Shown here: piece by piece, positions 45,613-57,885 of the stretch
How positions within the stretch are numbered: position 1 is the first letter of the stretch
Layout of the letters: every line of letters starts with the position of its first letter
Origin: Lineolata rhizophorae
Taxonomy: Eukaryota > Ascomycota > Dothideomycetes > Lineolatales > Lineolataceae
DNA length: 64,000 nt
Assembly: GCA_010093515.1 (NCBI GenBank)
Contig: MU001708.1
Location: forward strand, 1-64,000
Direction: 5' to 3'
Notes under the pieces: model-generated
The model's input: the letters and a program-made list of their open reading frames with translations, nothing else
Database searches by the model: none
Told to the model about the DNA's origin: nothing
Translations under genes and position numbers: made by a program

Positions 45613-48600
45613 GGTGGGCAAGGATTAAGCAAGGTATAATTGAACTTGAGTTCGAATGCTGTTGCTAGGGAAGCGACAAACAGCCGCGGTGATACATTGT
45701 CGAACGGCGAGTGGGTAGACTTGCGGGTGAATGAACACTTCTCCGCCGCGGCACGACCCCTATACTTAAGCCCACCCCGCTCACCACCTCCCTCAGGGGG
45801 GTGTTTGTCGTGCAGCCTCATGATAGAACTATGATGAAGTGGCAAAGGCCGGCAGGGTTCGACTGCGGGCCGGGACGGCGGGCAGCAGCCAGCTCGACGT
45901 CCGGCGCCGATGCCTCATTGGGTTGACCGGCGGAGCTGACCACCTGGAACACGCGAGCCTGCATAGCCGGGAATGCGGCCGGTCGCGATGCGCAGTGGCG
46001 AGGCCCGCGAGGAGCGAATGGTAAGGCTGAGGCTTGACGCGCGCCGCCGGTCTTCCACGTGAAAACAGGAGCCCGGCGCCGTCTATAGGACCGCCCGCGC
46101 CGTTGCACCAGGAGCCCTATAGCCTTTTCGTTGGCGTCGCACGGCTGGAAATTGGACGCCGCAACGCTTTTCCCATCCGCGTCGCACCGCAATAAAGCTG
46201 CTGCCCGAACGGGTGTCTTTCGATGGCGTGTGAGCTGGCCTGCTCGATGGCGCGTGTGTGCCTCGCCGTGGAAGGGTGCCGCTGCTCGGGATGCCCCGCC
46301 CTCATCACGATGGGGAGGAGGGGTAGCACACCATCTCACGGCCGCCCTCCCCGGCCCGTCCGCCCCAGGTCACTCGCCCTTCATCCCGACGAGGTGATCG
46401 GCGACCCTCGCCAGCAATCCGTCACGGACAGCTTCCTAGTCCCTCAAGCAATGGCTTCGCATTCTTTCCGCGTCCTGCGACGCCGAATCCACGCCCGGGC
46501 TAATGCAGGGCGTAAAGCGCTGAGTCTGGAGCGAAGAGACATTTCCCGCAGTTCTGGAATTGCCGGCCAACATTTACATCGGCCGTGGGATAGCTACTAC
46601 GTAGAATAGGGACGTGTTCCTTGTTCTTAATTCCCGTATTCCTAGGATAACCTCGTGAGCAGGGGGTGCATCTTTACCGGATTTCGAAACTTCGGTTATG
46701 ATCTGGAGGCCTGCGAAGAGTGAGGCGACTGAACGTACAGAGTACTCTGCACTGAGCACACACCGAGGCAACTAGTGCTACTAAATAAATCAGACTTAGT
46801 CCGATCGGAGTAACGTGGGCACTCACGTTCTGCATCACGAAACTAATAGTAACAAACATGGATGGACCAAGAATGGGTAAGTGAAAGGTGTAATGTCCTG
46901 CGAGTGTTGATTGGACCAGCCAAGCCGGTCAATCGACGACCACCCAATCGGCCGCACCCGCTCCCGTCACGTCCCCGGTACCAATCTTCTACCTCTCCCA
47001 ACTCCGCCAGGTACTGACCGGAAACCACCCACATAGCCAACGGCCACACAGTCCACTGCGAGTCATTGACAACATCACTGCTCCCTCCAAGTTACTTTTC
47101 CAGTGTTGTCGCGCGAAGGTCTCCCCCCTCTTCACCTCCTCCCCCCACTTGCGCCCCATTCGTGCTTCACTTCACCTCCCCCCCATTGGCCCGGGCCTAA
47201 GCCGACACCCACACGCCCCCCCCTCCGCTCCAGCACCCTCCAGCCAAGCTCGCCATGCTGCGCGGCTCGCCGATACGCCAGCCCCACCAGCCCAAGCGAT
47301 GGACGAACCCGCAGGAATACGGGGGCGACGGCCCGCAGCGGCCCTTGTGGGTCCCCCGTCTGGGGCCGGGCAGCCGGTTCTCATCCAGCCTTGTGCCACC
47401 GCGGGCCTCGCTGCTCGCTGCCACGCCCCGCGTCGCCCGCCGCCCGATGAGGTGAGTGGCATCCTATCCGGCGAGGAGCCTCTTGGCCGGGACAGGGCGG
47501 ACCTCGCCCGCCCCCGCCGCTGGAAAACCCCCAGCCGCCGAAAAGCAATGGCCCTGCCTGGCTCCCGCAGAAAGGAGGGGGGCGGCGGGCGGAGACGATT
47601 CGTCCCGCCATCGGTCGCGGCGCGGGGCCGGACGAGGAGGAAGAGGAGGAGGGAATTCAAAGCCGTAAACTCCTTAAGGCTCGTCGACCTGAGGACGCAA
47701 CCTGCGCTCGCACCTGCGCGATGCAGTACACCGGGAGCTGCGCCAGCGGTTTAGTTGGCGCCGTTCTCCCCCGTTCGGGACGGCCTGCCTGATGCCGTAG
47801 AACCCTACTATGTACGCTATCCCTCCTTGCATAGCGCCTCTCCCCCCCTGCTGTCCGTCCCCCCTTACCTACCGGCCCACCAGCCCACCCTGCCCTTCGC
47901 CGGTGATAGGCCGCTCCTGCGGCCGCACACGCAGCCCGCACGCAACTCAGCCGTCGCGATAGGAGCCGGCGGACAAAGGCGGAAGGCGTGCCGCAGGCGT
48001 GCCGCGAAACAAGCGCGAGCCTGCCGCCGGCCGCCGGCTGCGGGCGGGAAAGGGTACAGGACGTCCATGATGCGTCGATCTCATGCATGGATAGGGTCGC
48101 GGCCAAGGCCAAAAGGGCGGGCAGAAGGAAAAGGAAAGAAGGAGCGCAGAAAAAAAGAAAAAACAAAAAAGCAGAGCACGAACCAAGGGTTCCCCGGGAA
48201 CGAGCGCACGTTCTTAGCTCTTCAGTCTCCAACCCGTCTCCCAACAACAGAGCAACTGCCCCGCCGATCCTACTAACCCGTCTTCCCATCCATCCGTTGC
48301 GTGGGGAGGTGCGCATGTGACTCTGATTAGGGACACACATGTCTGTCCAATGTACCTAGTACCCAGTACCCTGCGATGCACGCAAGTCTAGGCCGTGCGG
48401 CCGCCGTCGTGGCCGCCCTTATCAGCTCTCTTGTGCTGCGCGGAACAGGTCCAATTTTTGATCGCCCCAATAGCAATTTCGCCGGCAGCCGACAGGACGG
48501 AACAATCCCAAGTTTGGGGGGTTCAAAGGAGGCCCGTGGGGAGAGGAGAGGGGGGGGAGGGGAAACAGTCGGACCAGATGATTGTTGAGTACTCGCCATG

Positions 48601-49420
48601 ACTTCCGCCGTGCCAGCGCAGACTGATAGACTGAACCTTACTTGCTGACTGCTAGCCATCGTGACACGAGAGGCACTCTAGGCGGGTAGCAGCAGACGGG
48701 AAAAAAAAGATGGCTGAATCGCTCTTATGCGACGGCAGACGGCAGGCGGTTGGCCGGCCCGAGGAATTGAGGTAGGCGTTGGGGTTCCAACGGCATAGAC
48801 GAAAGTTTCACAGCCTGAGGGCGGCCAGCAAACATTTTTGACGTATCCCATGTGTGGGGAGCTCATCATGAGACCGGTGGACGAGGTGTGCGTGCGCGTC
48901 AATGTGTCAAAGCCTAACACAACAGATCTAGATGGGTGATCGATGTACTAAGCTTTATCTAGGCTGAGACACTAGCCTTTCCCCGAAAATTGATTATGAA
49001 TTGGTTAGGCATTGTTGAAAAACGGCCTAGAGGAATATCTCGCCGCGGTCTGGACCCGGATGCCTTACTTTTGTCCGGTCCGCGCGGATTGCGGTCTCGC
49101 GTAACATGGTGAGCTGGCAGTCGAACGAAAGTGAGTCGAGAACAGAATCAGTCATCAACCAGTAGATTCATATTACTCCCCCAAATGCATACGTCCTCTA
49201 GCCTCTAGCTTCTAGGCAGTGGAATCATCGACGTCATGCTAGAGAAGGAAAAGGGAAATTGGAAAAAGGAAGTCAAGAAAAAAAAAAGATAAATATTGAA
49301 GGAGACGGGAAAAGAATATGCCGTGCATGGTTTCACCCGGTTCCCCCCGACGATAAGGGGGCGACTTCCAAATATAAACAGAAAGAAAAGGAAACACTCC
49401 GCGATGCACTATGCACCTAT
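45613..49420. other. 3.8-kb intergenic region between two leftward genes
   Basis: It must hold the promoter of the 42935-45612 gene on its left and the 3' flank of the PAQR gene on its right. From 47.1 to 48.6 kb it is GC-rich with open frames on all strands that lack family features. From 46.5 to 47.0 and 48.9 to 49.4 kb it is AT-richer. No gene, tRNA or repeat family was recognised. Confidence 0.45.
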
Positions 49421-50991
49421 CTAGTAAGCCGAGCACTCGTTGCGGGCGCGCGAGAAGGCCTGGGCGAAGAAGTCTTGCATGGCTAGATAGTGGAAGAGGA
49501 TGCCGCCGAGGACGGCCAGATGCCAGAGGTTGTGGCTGCCGCCCACGTAGTCGAACATGCCGGGGAACCACTTCTCCGGGACCTTGGCCGCGTACAAGAT
49601 GGCGCCGGTCAGGTAGACGAGGATGGACTTGGCGACGGGGGCGTAGAAGTACAGGGCCCACGGCAAGCCGCGCGTTAGGATCAGCTGGAAGACGGGCAGG
49701 AAGCCCGTCGCGCTCAGCGAGACGTAGAAGCAAACGCGCGCCCAGGCCATGTCGAAGCGGTTAAAGGTCGGATGCCACGGGAGGATCACGCCGCCGATGC
49801 CGAGGGCCGCCGTCGTTACCATGTACGTCCAGCGGCTCATTGGCTCGCAGTAGAAGGCGGTATACTCCGAGGTCATGATGGAGGCGGCCACGAGGAGCGA
49901 GATTCCAGTGTAATCGACGCAGGCAAACCGCTCCATGAGCGTCTGATCCGCTATCGAATTCATGGCGTGCCACATTGTGCTGCAGACGAGGCACTTGCAG
50001 GCGGCGAAGAAGAACACAGCCGCGACAAACACGTCCGACTTGGTGGACAGCGTGAAGTTCATGCTCGTCGGGTAGAAGTAGAAGGCAACGGAGAGAACGA
50101 CCAGAAGGCCGATAGCATGAGACCAGATGTTTACTAGCTCATTCGACACGCTCAGGACTGACCGGAGACAGTCGAGCTTGCCCTCATGGAAACGGTACCC
50201 GTGGATGATGTGCGGATTGATCTTCCAGGGGTCCGGCAGGTCGTCGTACCTGATCAGCCCGTGCTCGCGCGCCCGGTCGAGCGCCTTCTCGACCTTGTCT
50301 CTCATCCGATCCTTGGCCCTCCGCGCCCTCTCGATGCCTTCGTCCACGACCTCCCTCGCGCGCTCGATGCCCTCGTCCACGCGCCTCTTGCCCTCGTCGT
50401 ACAGCTCGTGGGCCGCCATCCTAATGCCCTGGCCGCGCATCGTGTAGGCGCGGGCCTCGAACTCGACCAGGATGTTGTCCATCAGCCGGACGCCCTCCTG
50501 GACTTTCTGCTCCATGGTGTCCTTGCGCGCCAGCACCTCCTTGTACCGGCCCTCGAGCGTCTCGACCAGCACGCTGGCCCGCTTCCGCCCGGCCCCGATG
50601 ACGTTGTCCGACACGCGCGCGCACGAGTCGCGCACCGCGTGCAGCGTCGCGTACGCACGCTCGATGCCGGCGTCGAGCTTTAGGTGCCCGTACGACTCCA
50701 GGAAGTCCAGCCGCCGGCTCAGCTCCGACAGGAACCCGTCGACCTGGAAGGGAATCGGTCAGTTCGACAGAAAAATGGCCGCGCGTCGTTCCCCGAAGCG
50801 CTGCCTGCTGCGGTGGAGGGGGGCTCTCGTACCAGGATTTGGATGTTGTCATGCTCGACGGACCGCCGGCGGATGTGGTAGGAAGAGTGCCGCCGCCGAC
50901 GGGGCTGCTCGCGGCTCTCTTGGGCAGAGGACGACCCGAGCACGGGCTCCTCGTAGGGCTCCATGACGACGGACGTCGCGGTGCACGCCAT
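49421..50991 (-). CDS. PAQR / haemolysin-III family membrane protein, IZH3-like
   Basis: This is a seven-span membrane protein of the adiponectin-receptor-like family. Yeast Izh proteins are linked to zinc and sterol homeostasis. Exons 50991-50833 and 50743-49421 give 1482 nt, or 493 aa. Residues 1-55 are basic and serine-rich. Residues 55-215 form a long charged helix, including the repeats VDEGIERAREVVDEGIERAR. The PAQR domain begins DPWKINPHIIHGYR and SNELVNIWSHAIGLL. It has the metal-site motif CSTMWHAMNS, an Asp in FACVDYTGI, and the C-terminal HxxxH in GGSHNLWHLAV. The seven spans end with ILFHYLAMQDFF. The long N-terminal extension is the hallmark of Izh3 compared with the short Izh1/2/4. 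All metal ligands are present. Confidence 0.88.
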
Positions 50992-53851
50992 GGTTGCTCG
51001 TACTCGTGCTATCGACACTGGCGGCTAGGGAGTCAAGACAGGCGCGAGATGCGCGCCGAGGCGAGAGAAATGAAGCGTGTCTATAAGTCGGCTGACATTA
51101 GGTACGCGAAGGGATTACGGGAAAGGATGGCGGGATGGCCACCACCCGTTGCGGGATGATGAGGGGCTTGTTGGCGGGGAATGCAGAGGCAGTAATGACA
51201 GGCCGCGAGCGCGAGGAGGTGAGGAATTGAGGCGGTTGCGGAGGAGGAGAAACCGGCGAAGTGGAGGAGGAGTTGGCTGCGCCCGGCGCATGTGCTGGCG
51301 ATGAGGGCCGGGGCGGCTGGGCGCCCTCTCCGGCGGCCGGTTTCGGCGAATCGAGCGCCGAGTTGCCCCGGGCCACCCTCGGACCCTTTGGTGGCAACAG
51401 GCCTTGGCTCGAGACCCCTCGCCCCGCCGCCCTCACCCCCTCCCGTTTGTTGTCCCCAATGGGACATGTGAAGCCATGTCGCCCCGCCATTGGCGTCATC
51501 CCTCGCTCCGGAGCGAGTGCTTATAAACCGCCATGTACACACCTACAAACTCGGACGTGCTAATGCACCACGGGCTACGACGCCGCGAAATGAGTGGAAG
51601 GTGGGCTTGGCTCAACAGAATTACGCTAGACAGTAGCGCGGCGGTTGGGATAGCATCGGTGACGTTTTCCCCTGCGAGAAGACACTTTAACGTCTTCAAC
51701 CCCGCCGGGCCTGGATCCTATCAAAGCGCTCTCGTCGCCGTCGTGTCTGGTCGATTGGCCGCTCGGAGGTGGTTCCAGCCAAACATAAACTGGGATTGAC
51801 CGCACGGCTGGCAAAGCCGTGACCATTTTGAAATTGGCCATGTGATGCGTGGCGACTGTCAACGCTCTACTGTAGGGACTAACTGCCGTGTACTTATCTC
51901 AGATAACTGCTCGCAACGGTGGAGTAGTTTAGCATTGCTGAATCAAACAGACAACTGTTGCACTGTTGCATCTCGACATTGCATTTGTTGCTAACAATCT
52001 CTTTGCAGCCTTGTGACTTCAACCCCGTTTCCTGCCGCGCATTCTCATTTCTAGCATATGTACGGCCTGATATCCTGAAAGCCAACTATATACTCACTTA
52101 TCTGGCGAAACCTGATAGTATCTTATCATCCTAGTCCAACTTTCTGATCTTCACACACTGTACGAACTAGCAACTTTGCTTTAAGTTTTCTTCGTTGCAC
52201 AAAACGTGAGGTCCCAAGTTGTGCCATGCTAACTCCAATTGCTGCTGAGTACTTTACAGACTTAGCTGGTCTCCTCAAATAGTCAACGACCACCATAGGC
52301 TACATAAAACGCAAAGTTCTTGAGGGAACCTGGCTTTCCATTCTGCATATCGTTACAAGTAGGCGCACTCGCCGTCCATGGAGCTCGTGACCGAGCAATG
52401 AGGTTGAGCTAAGCATAGTCTTGTCGGCGAAGGGAGCAGCAAGTAGCTTGAATTTGAGGCGTCGGGCAGAGGGGTTAAAGTGAAAGGACTACTAGTGATG
52501 GGATCGCCCGTTCCGAGTTGGAAGACCTGAATCCAATTTCCAAGGCAAAAGTTCTCTATTCTGTCCCTGGGGCCTGCCTGGGAGGAATTTTGGCCTAGAG
52601 GGTGAGAAAGCCTGAAGGCTCACGCACAATGTTCTGTTCTTTCTCAAAACCGAGGTCCGCCTCGCTCAAAATAGACCGTGCTACAGACCTTATTCTACCA
52701 CGTATGAAATTTGTGGTGTGGGTTTGACACCAGTTATAGTAACGAGGTGTGGATAAAGTACCTTCGTGTGGCCGAACGTACTTAATATACCCCAGCAATA
52801 AACTTTTGCATAGAAATCATGAACATGTGGCTAAACATGACAGCCCATGCAGGAGCGCCCCACGTCTCTTGCTCATTTGTATCGCGCAAAGTTAATTCCT
52901 CCTCACTTACTCCGCGTGTAGTATCCAACCGCACCCACACACCTGCCCACGAAGACAATTAGCTCAAGGCGGCCCTAAGCGTAAACGAGAACAAAAGAAC
53001 GCTTTCCTTTGGTTCTCGTTCGGACGAATAATTTAAAAAAGAAAATAGGCAGGGGGTCCTTTCCATGCACGGCGGCAGAAATATCTAGCCCACTAGACAC
53101 GACTTTAAAAAAATGAGAAAGCTCTCTTCTTCCTCCTTCCATTAATCTTCTAACCTTCTTCCTATCCAGCTCTCGTTCCTCCCTCCCGAATCTCGAAATA
53201 TCCCTGCGTCGCAAGTACAGGAGAAAACATGAAATAAAATAAATAAACCGACTCTTTAGAGAGGGCTCTGTTCGTCTTGGCCACGCCCAAACACACGCAT
53301 ACAGACATTACATCCTAGCACCGGCCAATTCCCTAAGACGGCAAAATACCACGAGAAAAGAAGAACCAAAAGGGTCTCGGCCCCACTCCCAAACAAATTA
53401 TCCAATCCAGAAGGAAAGCTCAGCCAGCCAGCAAACGAACCGACAAGAGAAAAGGATAGAAGCCCGCAACCCGAAAAGCCCGCGACCAGCGGCCCGACGA
53501 CCCAAGCAAGCCCACCCGACTAACCCAAACCCAACCAGCCATCCTAGAATCCACGTCGAACAGGCCCTAAAACCCTGCCCATAGGCGGGCTAAATAAAAA
53601 AAAAGAAGAAGAAAATAAAGATAAGGAAAGGAGAAGAAGGGGAAGAAGAAACAAAACGCAATGAAAGTCCAAAAACAAAAGACCACAACACGCCTTCAAG
53701 CAGCAACCAAACCCAAACCCGCTCGACCCACCCACCCAACCGGCCCATCACGACATCAACATGCAGGCATACAAACACACACAAAGAGAAAAAAAAAACG
53801 AAGACTCAGACCAAAACAACAAACTCATGCAACCACCCCTCTCACGGCCCC
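50992..53851. other. 2.9-kb intergenic region between two leftward genes
   Basis: The left 600 bp are GC-rich leader and promoter of the PAQR gene. The middle (51.8-52.9 kb) is AT-rich and featureless. From 53.0 to 53.85 kb the plus strand is A/C-rich with A tracts, matching the probable 3' UTR of the Csx2-like gene. No gene was recognised. Confidence 0.5.
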
Positions 53852-56800
53852 TCACCCCCTCCTCTCCCCACCAAACACCACGCCACCCTGCCCCGCTCCC
53901 GTCCCCGTCCCCGTCCCCATCCCCGTCCCCGCCCCATCAACATTCCTCACCAACCTCCCCCCAGCCGAAACCCTCTTCTGCAACTTCGCCTCCCTCTCCC
54001 TGCTCATCGCCCCCCCGGGGCTAGGACCCGGGCTTAGGCCGCCCGCCCCATCGCTCCCCGTCGCCGCCGTCGCCGCCGCGCCCACCCCGGGCGGCAGCGG
54101 CGCAAGCAGATCCCCGCCCGTCGGCGTGGCCGGGCCCGCACCAGCACCAGCACCAGCGCCAGCACCACCATACACGCTAACCCCATAGCCGCCTCCGGCA
54201 CCGGCGCCACCACCGGCGCCTCCCCTCTCCCTTTCCCTCGACCGCCCCTTGCCCGCCCTCTGCTCCGCCTTCTGCTCCAGATACAGCTTCGCGGCCGGAC
54301 TGAGCGGGATGGGCGCCGGCTGCGCCGGCAAGTCGGCGCCGTTCTGCAGCAGCAGCTCCGCGAGCGGGAACGGCTTGCGGCCCTGCGGGGTCGGGGGCGG
54401 GGGTCCGGCGCCGCTGTGCGACGAGCCGGCCGGCGAGTGTGCCGGGGACGACGACGAGGGAGCGGCGGCGGCGGCGCTAGCGGGCGAGGCCGGGTCGGCG
54501 GCGGCGAGGGCGAGGAAGACGGCGTGCGTGGCGCGGGAGCGGTCCGTGGCGTTGGGGTTCGCGCGCAGCGCGAGCGCGTATAGGACGTTGTGGATGTCGT
54601 TCTTCTTGATGGAGGCGAGGAGGGTCTCGTCCGGGGTGGAGTAGTGGGAAAGGGTGGGCGAGATGGGCTGGACGAAGGCGCGGTCGGCATACTTGGCTGT
54701 GATGAAGCGCAGGCGCTGCTCGCGCGTCGACGTCGCCGTCGGCTTCAGCGACCGGTTCTCCGCCAGCTTGGCTTCCCACACCATGTTGCTGACACGGTTG
54801 CCGATGGTGAGGAGCAGCTCGATAGCGTCGGGCGTGAAGGACGTCGTGTCGAGCGTGAGGGAGCGCACCTTGGAGATGTGCGTCCCTAGTGATCGGTGGA
54901 TGCCGCTGCATTCGATGCACATAACGATGCCTAGGTTAATAGAGACCCACTCTACTTTGGTGTCCGAGCCACAGTCCGCGCAGAATGCGTTACCGGCATC
55001 GGCGTCGCGAATTTGCTGAAGCAACTTAGCGGAATACTCGTCATTAGCTTCGCTGCTGCGGTAAGATGGCCGATCGCCAACGGTTAGATGGCGCGAGGGT
55101 GTCTTGGACGTAGAGGTCCCGGCGTAAGGGTTCTTGTGCGTTGAAAGCGACGTGCTCTTCCCAGTCAATACGGATGCGATATCTCGTCGGGTAGAGCCAG
55201 GGAGCGATTCTGTTGCGACTGGCTCAGAAACACCCTTGCCCTCCATTGCGCTCTGAAGGGCATTATTGATGGCGAGGATCCAGCTCTTCATGTCCTCTTC
55301 CGACGTCGCCTGGTACACTCGTGTGTACTGGGGAGTTATGACTTCTAAGCAGAAGCGTCGCTCGGCGTTGCGTGCTTCTCGGACAGAGGCAACCCGGAGG
55401 TCTATAGGATCATTATGAAGATCCAACTTTTGCTTCCAGTTGGTGTATTCAGAAAGTTTCCCCTGGTCCAACACGACCCAGAATCTATCACGCATTAGCG
55501 CCGTAGTGATGGCTCGGGCTTCTAAAAATGACTCACTTATGCCAAGCCTGTTTGTTCAAGCCTTTCGGATCGATATGGCTCCCAGGTCTGCTAAGAGCCC
55601 ACAAAAGGCCTTCCTTCCGATGCTGGCCTCCACTCCCATCCTGGCCGGCCAACCCAGTAAAATTCTTCTCTTCCAGATCACGGATTCCCTTGAACTTGTT
55701 CTGACTCGGACTGCCAACAGGGGCAGGTTGATCCGCAGTAGAAGCAACCTGAGAGACACTAGAAGGAACGGGCAAGCCACCGTTTGGAGGTGGTGAGGTG
55801 GTGATCGGAGCATTTGAAATGCTACCGCTGGTTGTACTAGCCGATGCTTCTGGATTTGAGGCCACGTTCATGCCAGGACGACCGCCGTTAGCCTGAGACG
55901 ACACAGTAGGCTGAGCCGACATGGCTGACGGCGCGTCTGGCTCGCGATACATCTTCGAACTCTTCTCCAGAGTTCTCCTCTTCTCTTCTCTTTCCGTCCG
56001 CATGATCTGGAAGGACTTGTCGGCTTCTTTGACTTCGTTGGTTAAGGCTTCTAATTGAGGCATGTTGGTTTCGATCTTCTTGGCGGTCCTTAGGAAGCCT
56101 CTTGCCTGAGCGTCAGCATATCGAGTCAGATGCGAGAGAACTTCTTGGTTCTTCCTGCCGCCGTGAAGGTCCTGCATGAAGTTGGAATAGTCGAATCGCT
56201 TGAGTTCAAATAGTCGACGCTTGTTTTGATATTTGGAATCGGTCTCCGCGCGCTTCTTTTCCTTAAGAGAATCCTGTCGCTGGCCGAGATACCTGCTAAC
56301 GTAAGAATAGTACTGGTTACTCTCTTCCTCGAAATCTTTCTTCTTTGCCTCGGCCTGCTTGATGTCGTTGTTGTACAGCTTAGATATCGGGTCGATAATG
56401 AGCTTCTGTAGGTCATGGGTCCCTTCTTTCTGGTACTCAAGAATGGCCCTGGCGGTGGTGTCGAAGTAGTGCTCGAAAGCCGGCTGGACCGCTGTCGCAT
56501 TTGTGGAAGATGCTTCGCGCAACGCCTCCATAAGCTTCGCCATATGCGAGTTGTAGGCAAAAGCGCTGTCCTGCAAGGCCTCTGCTGCCTTCAAAACCTT
56601 CTTCCAGCTCGCTCGAATGTTGCCGGTCCTCTGCTCCATCGATTTCATAGTAGCACGGAACAAAGGTCCGTCTTCGACAGCGCTGAGATCTTCACCCGGC
56701 CGTTGGCACGTCACGTCGATCCTTGAGCCAGAGACACCGGCCGTTGTGGCTGTGGTCCCGCTGAGAGAAGGCACCAGTCCAAGGCCATTCTCCGGAATCG

Positions 56801-57885
56801 GCTCAATGCCTGGCGACTTGGGTTCCGGGAGGTCTTTGTACTCCGCGCCATCGGAGTCTGAAACCCGGGATTCGATGGACTGCGTCGATGGTACGCGCAG
56901 TCTCTGGGGGATACTCGCCTCGAGCCGAGGCGACGGTACTTTGGGACTCCCTAGGGGTCGGGGAGAGTCTGCAAGGAATTAGGATGGTTGCAACCTCAAG
57001 AAATATCATGAGGACTTACTGTAAACCCAGAAAGCAAAGCTTGCAAGGGTGTCGAGCCGATGCGCTCGCTGGTCATACTCCACAAACTATGATGTATCAA
57101 TACCACGGCCTTTGAGATAGGGGCGCTCTAGGGTTCCATACGCTGCAGCAAGTGCGCCAGCCCCCACCCCGGTCCTCCATCGACTTCGGGGGCTTCCATT
57201 TCCACGACCAGTTGAACTGCACGGATGAATGACCGCTGGTCGTGTAGTCCCCCACTAGATGCACATTCGGGTTCTTGTGCAAATTCGGGTCCGTCTGAAA
57301 CTCTCTGGTGACCAGGTTCTCCAAGTCTCTGGAGGTGGAGGCGAAAGCGAAGGTCAGGCCGGTAATGCTAGAATCGACGGACCCGCTTTGCGCGTTCGTA
57401 GCGCTAGGAAATTGCGCCTGCGCCCCATCTGGTTGTCGGACCACGAAAGTAAATGCGAAATTCAGCTCGTCTTCGTTAGGGAGGCGAAGGAGAAACGACG
57501 GCCCGCCAGCCGAGATGCTCTCCGGATCCTACTCGCATGAAGCTTAGCGCACTTGGGAACGCGTAGGTCAGCATGTGTGGATGCCTACCTGAACGTATTC
57601 GATCAGGCTGTCATCGCCGATATCCTTTCTCGGAATGTATCTAGTAGCGGGGAAGGAATTAGGTGATACGGTGAGAACGGTACGACCTCGGCCGTTGGTT
57701 ATGGTTACGGAAGATATCGACACTGCGTTCCCGGCATTATACGGTTAGCATCCGGCCGATCCCCACATCGAGCGCCGGCGGTGGGTGGCGCGCTTGCGGC
57801 ACACACACGACTCACATCGATTCTGGTCTCTGAGATACAGCGTAGAAGCGGCCTCCTCTCCAGGCCTGCTGTTGACAATGCCCAT
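53852..57885 (-). CDS. BAR-PH-ArfGAP-ankyrin protein (Csx2/ACAP type)
   Basis: This Arf GTPase-activating protein couples membrane curvature (BAR) and phosphoinositide binding (PH) to Arf inactivation. Exons 57885-57816, 57722-57589, 57528-57142, 57086-57020, 56968-55537 and 55484-53852 give 3723 nt, or 1240 aa. The N-terminus (MGIVNSRPGEEAASTLYLRD, then VTITNGRGRTVLTVSPNSFP) looks like a beta-rich extra domain. The BAR helices (about 315-560) include RTGNIRASWKKVLKAAEAL and QRQDSLKEKKRAETDSKYQN. The PH domain (about 670-775) includes FWVVLDQGKLSEYTNWKQK and ends SWILAINNAL. The ArfGAP finger is CADC-x17-CIEC at about 865-888, followed by IHRSLGTHISKVRSLTLDT. Ankyrin-like helices (AFPLAELLLQNGADLPAQP type) and a Gly-rich low-complexity tail follow. 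The 5' exons were joined by splice consensus and frame. Confidence 0.9.
53903..53936 (-). repeat. CCCCGT hexanucleotide run in the Csx2-like C-terminus
   Basis: CCCCGT/CCCCAT units on the plus strand encode a Gly-Thr/Gly-Met alternating tract close to the C-terminus of the ArfGAP protein. Confidence 0.8.

Noticed and set aside
47149-47754. 201-codon frame and its overlapping antisense frames
   Set aside because: All six frames are partly open in this GC-rich patch. None has a domain or consistent codon preference.
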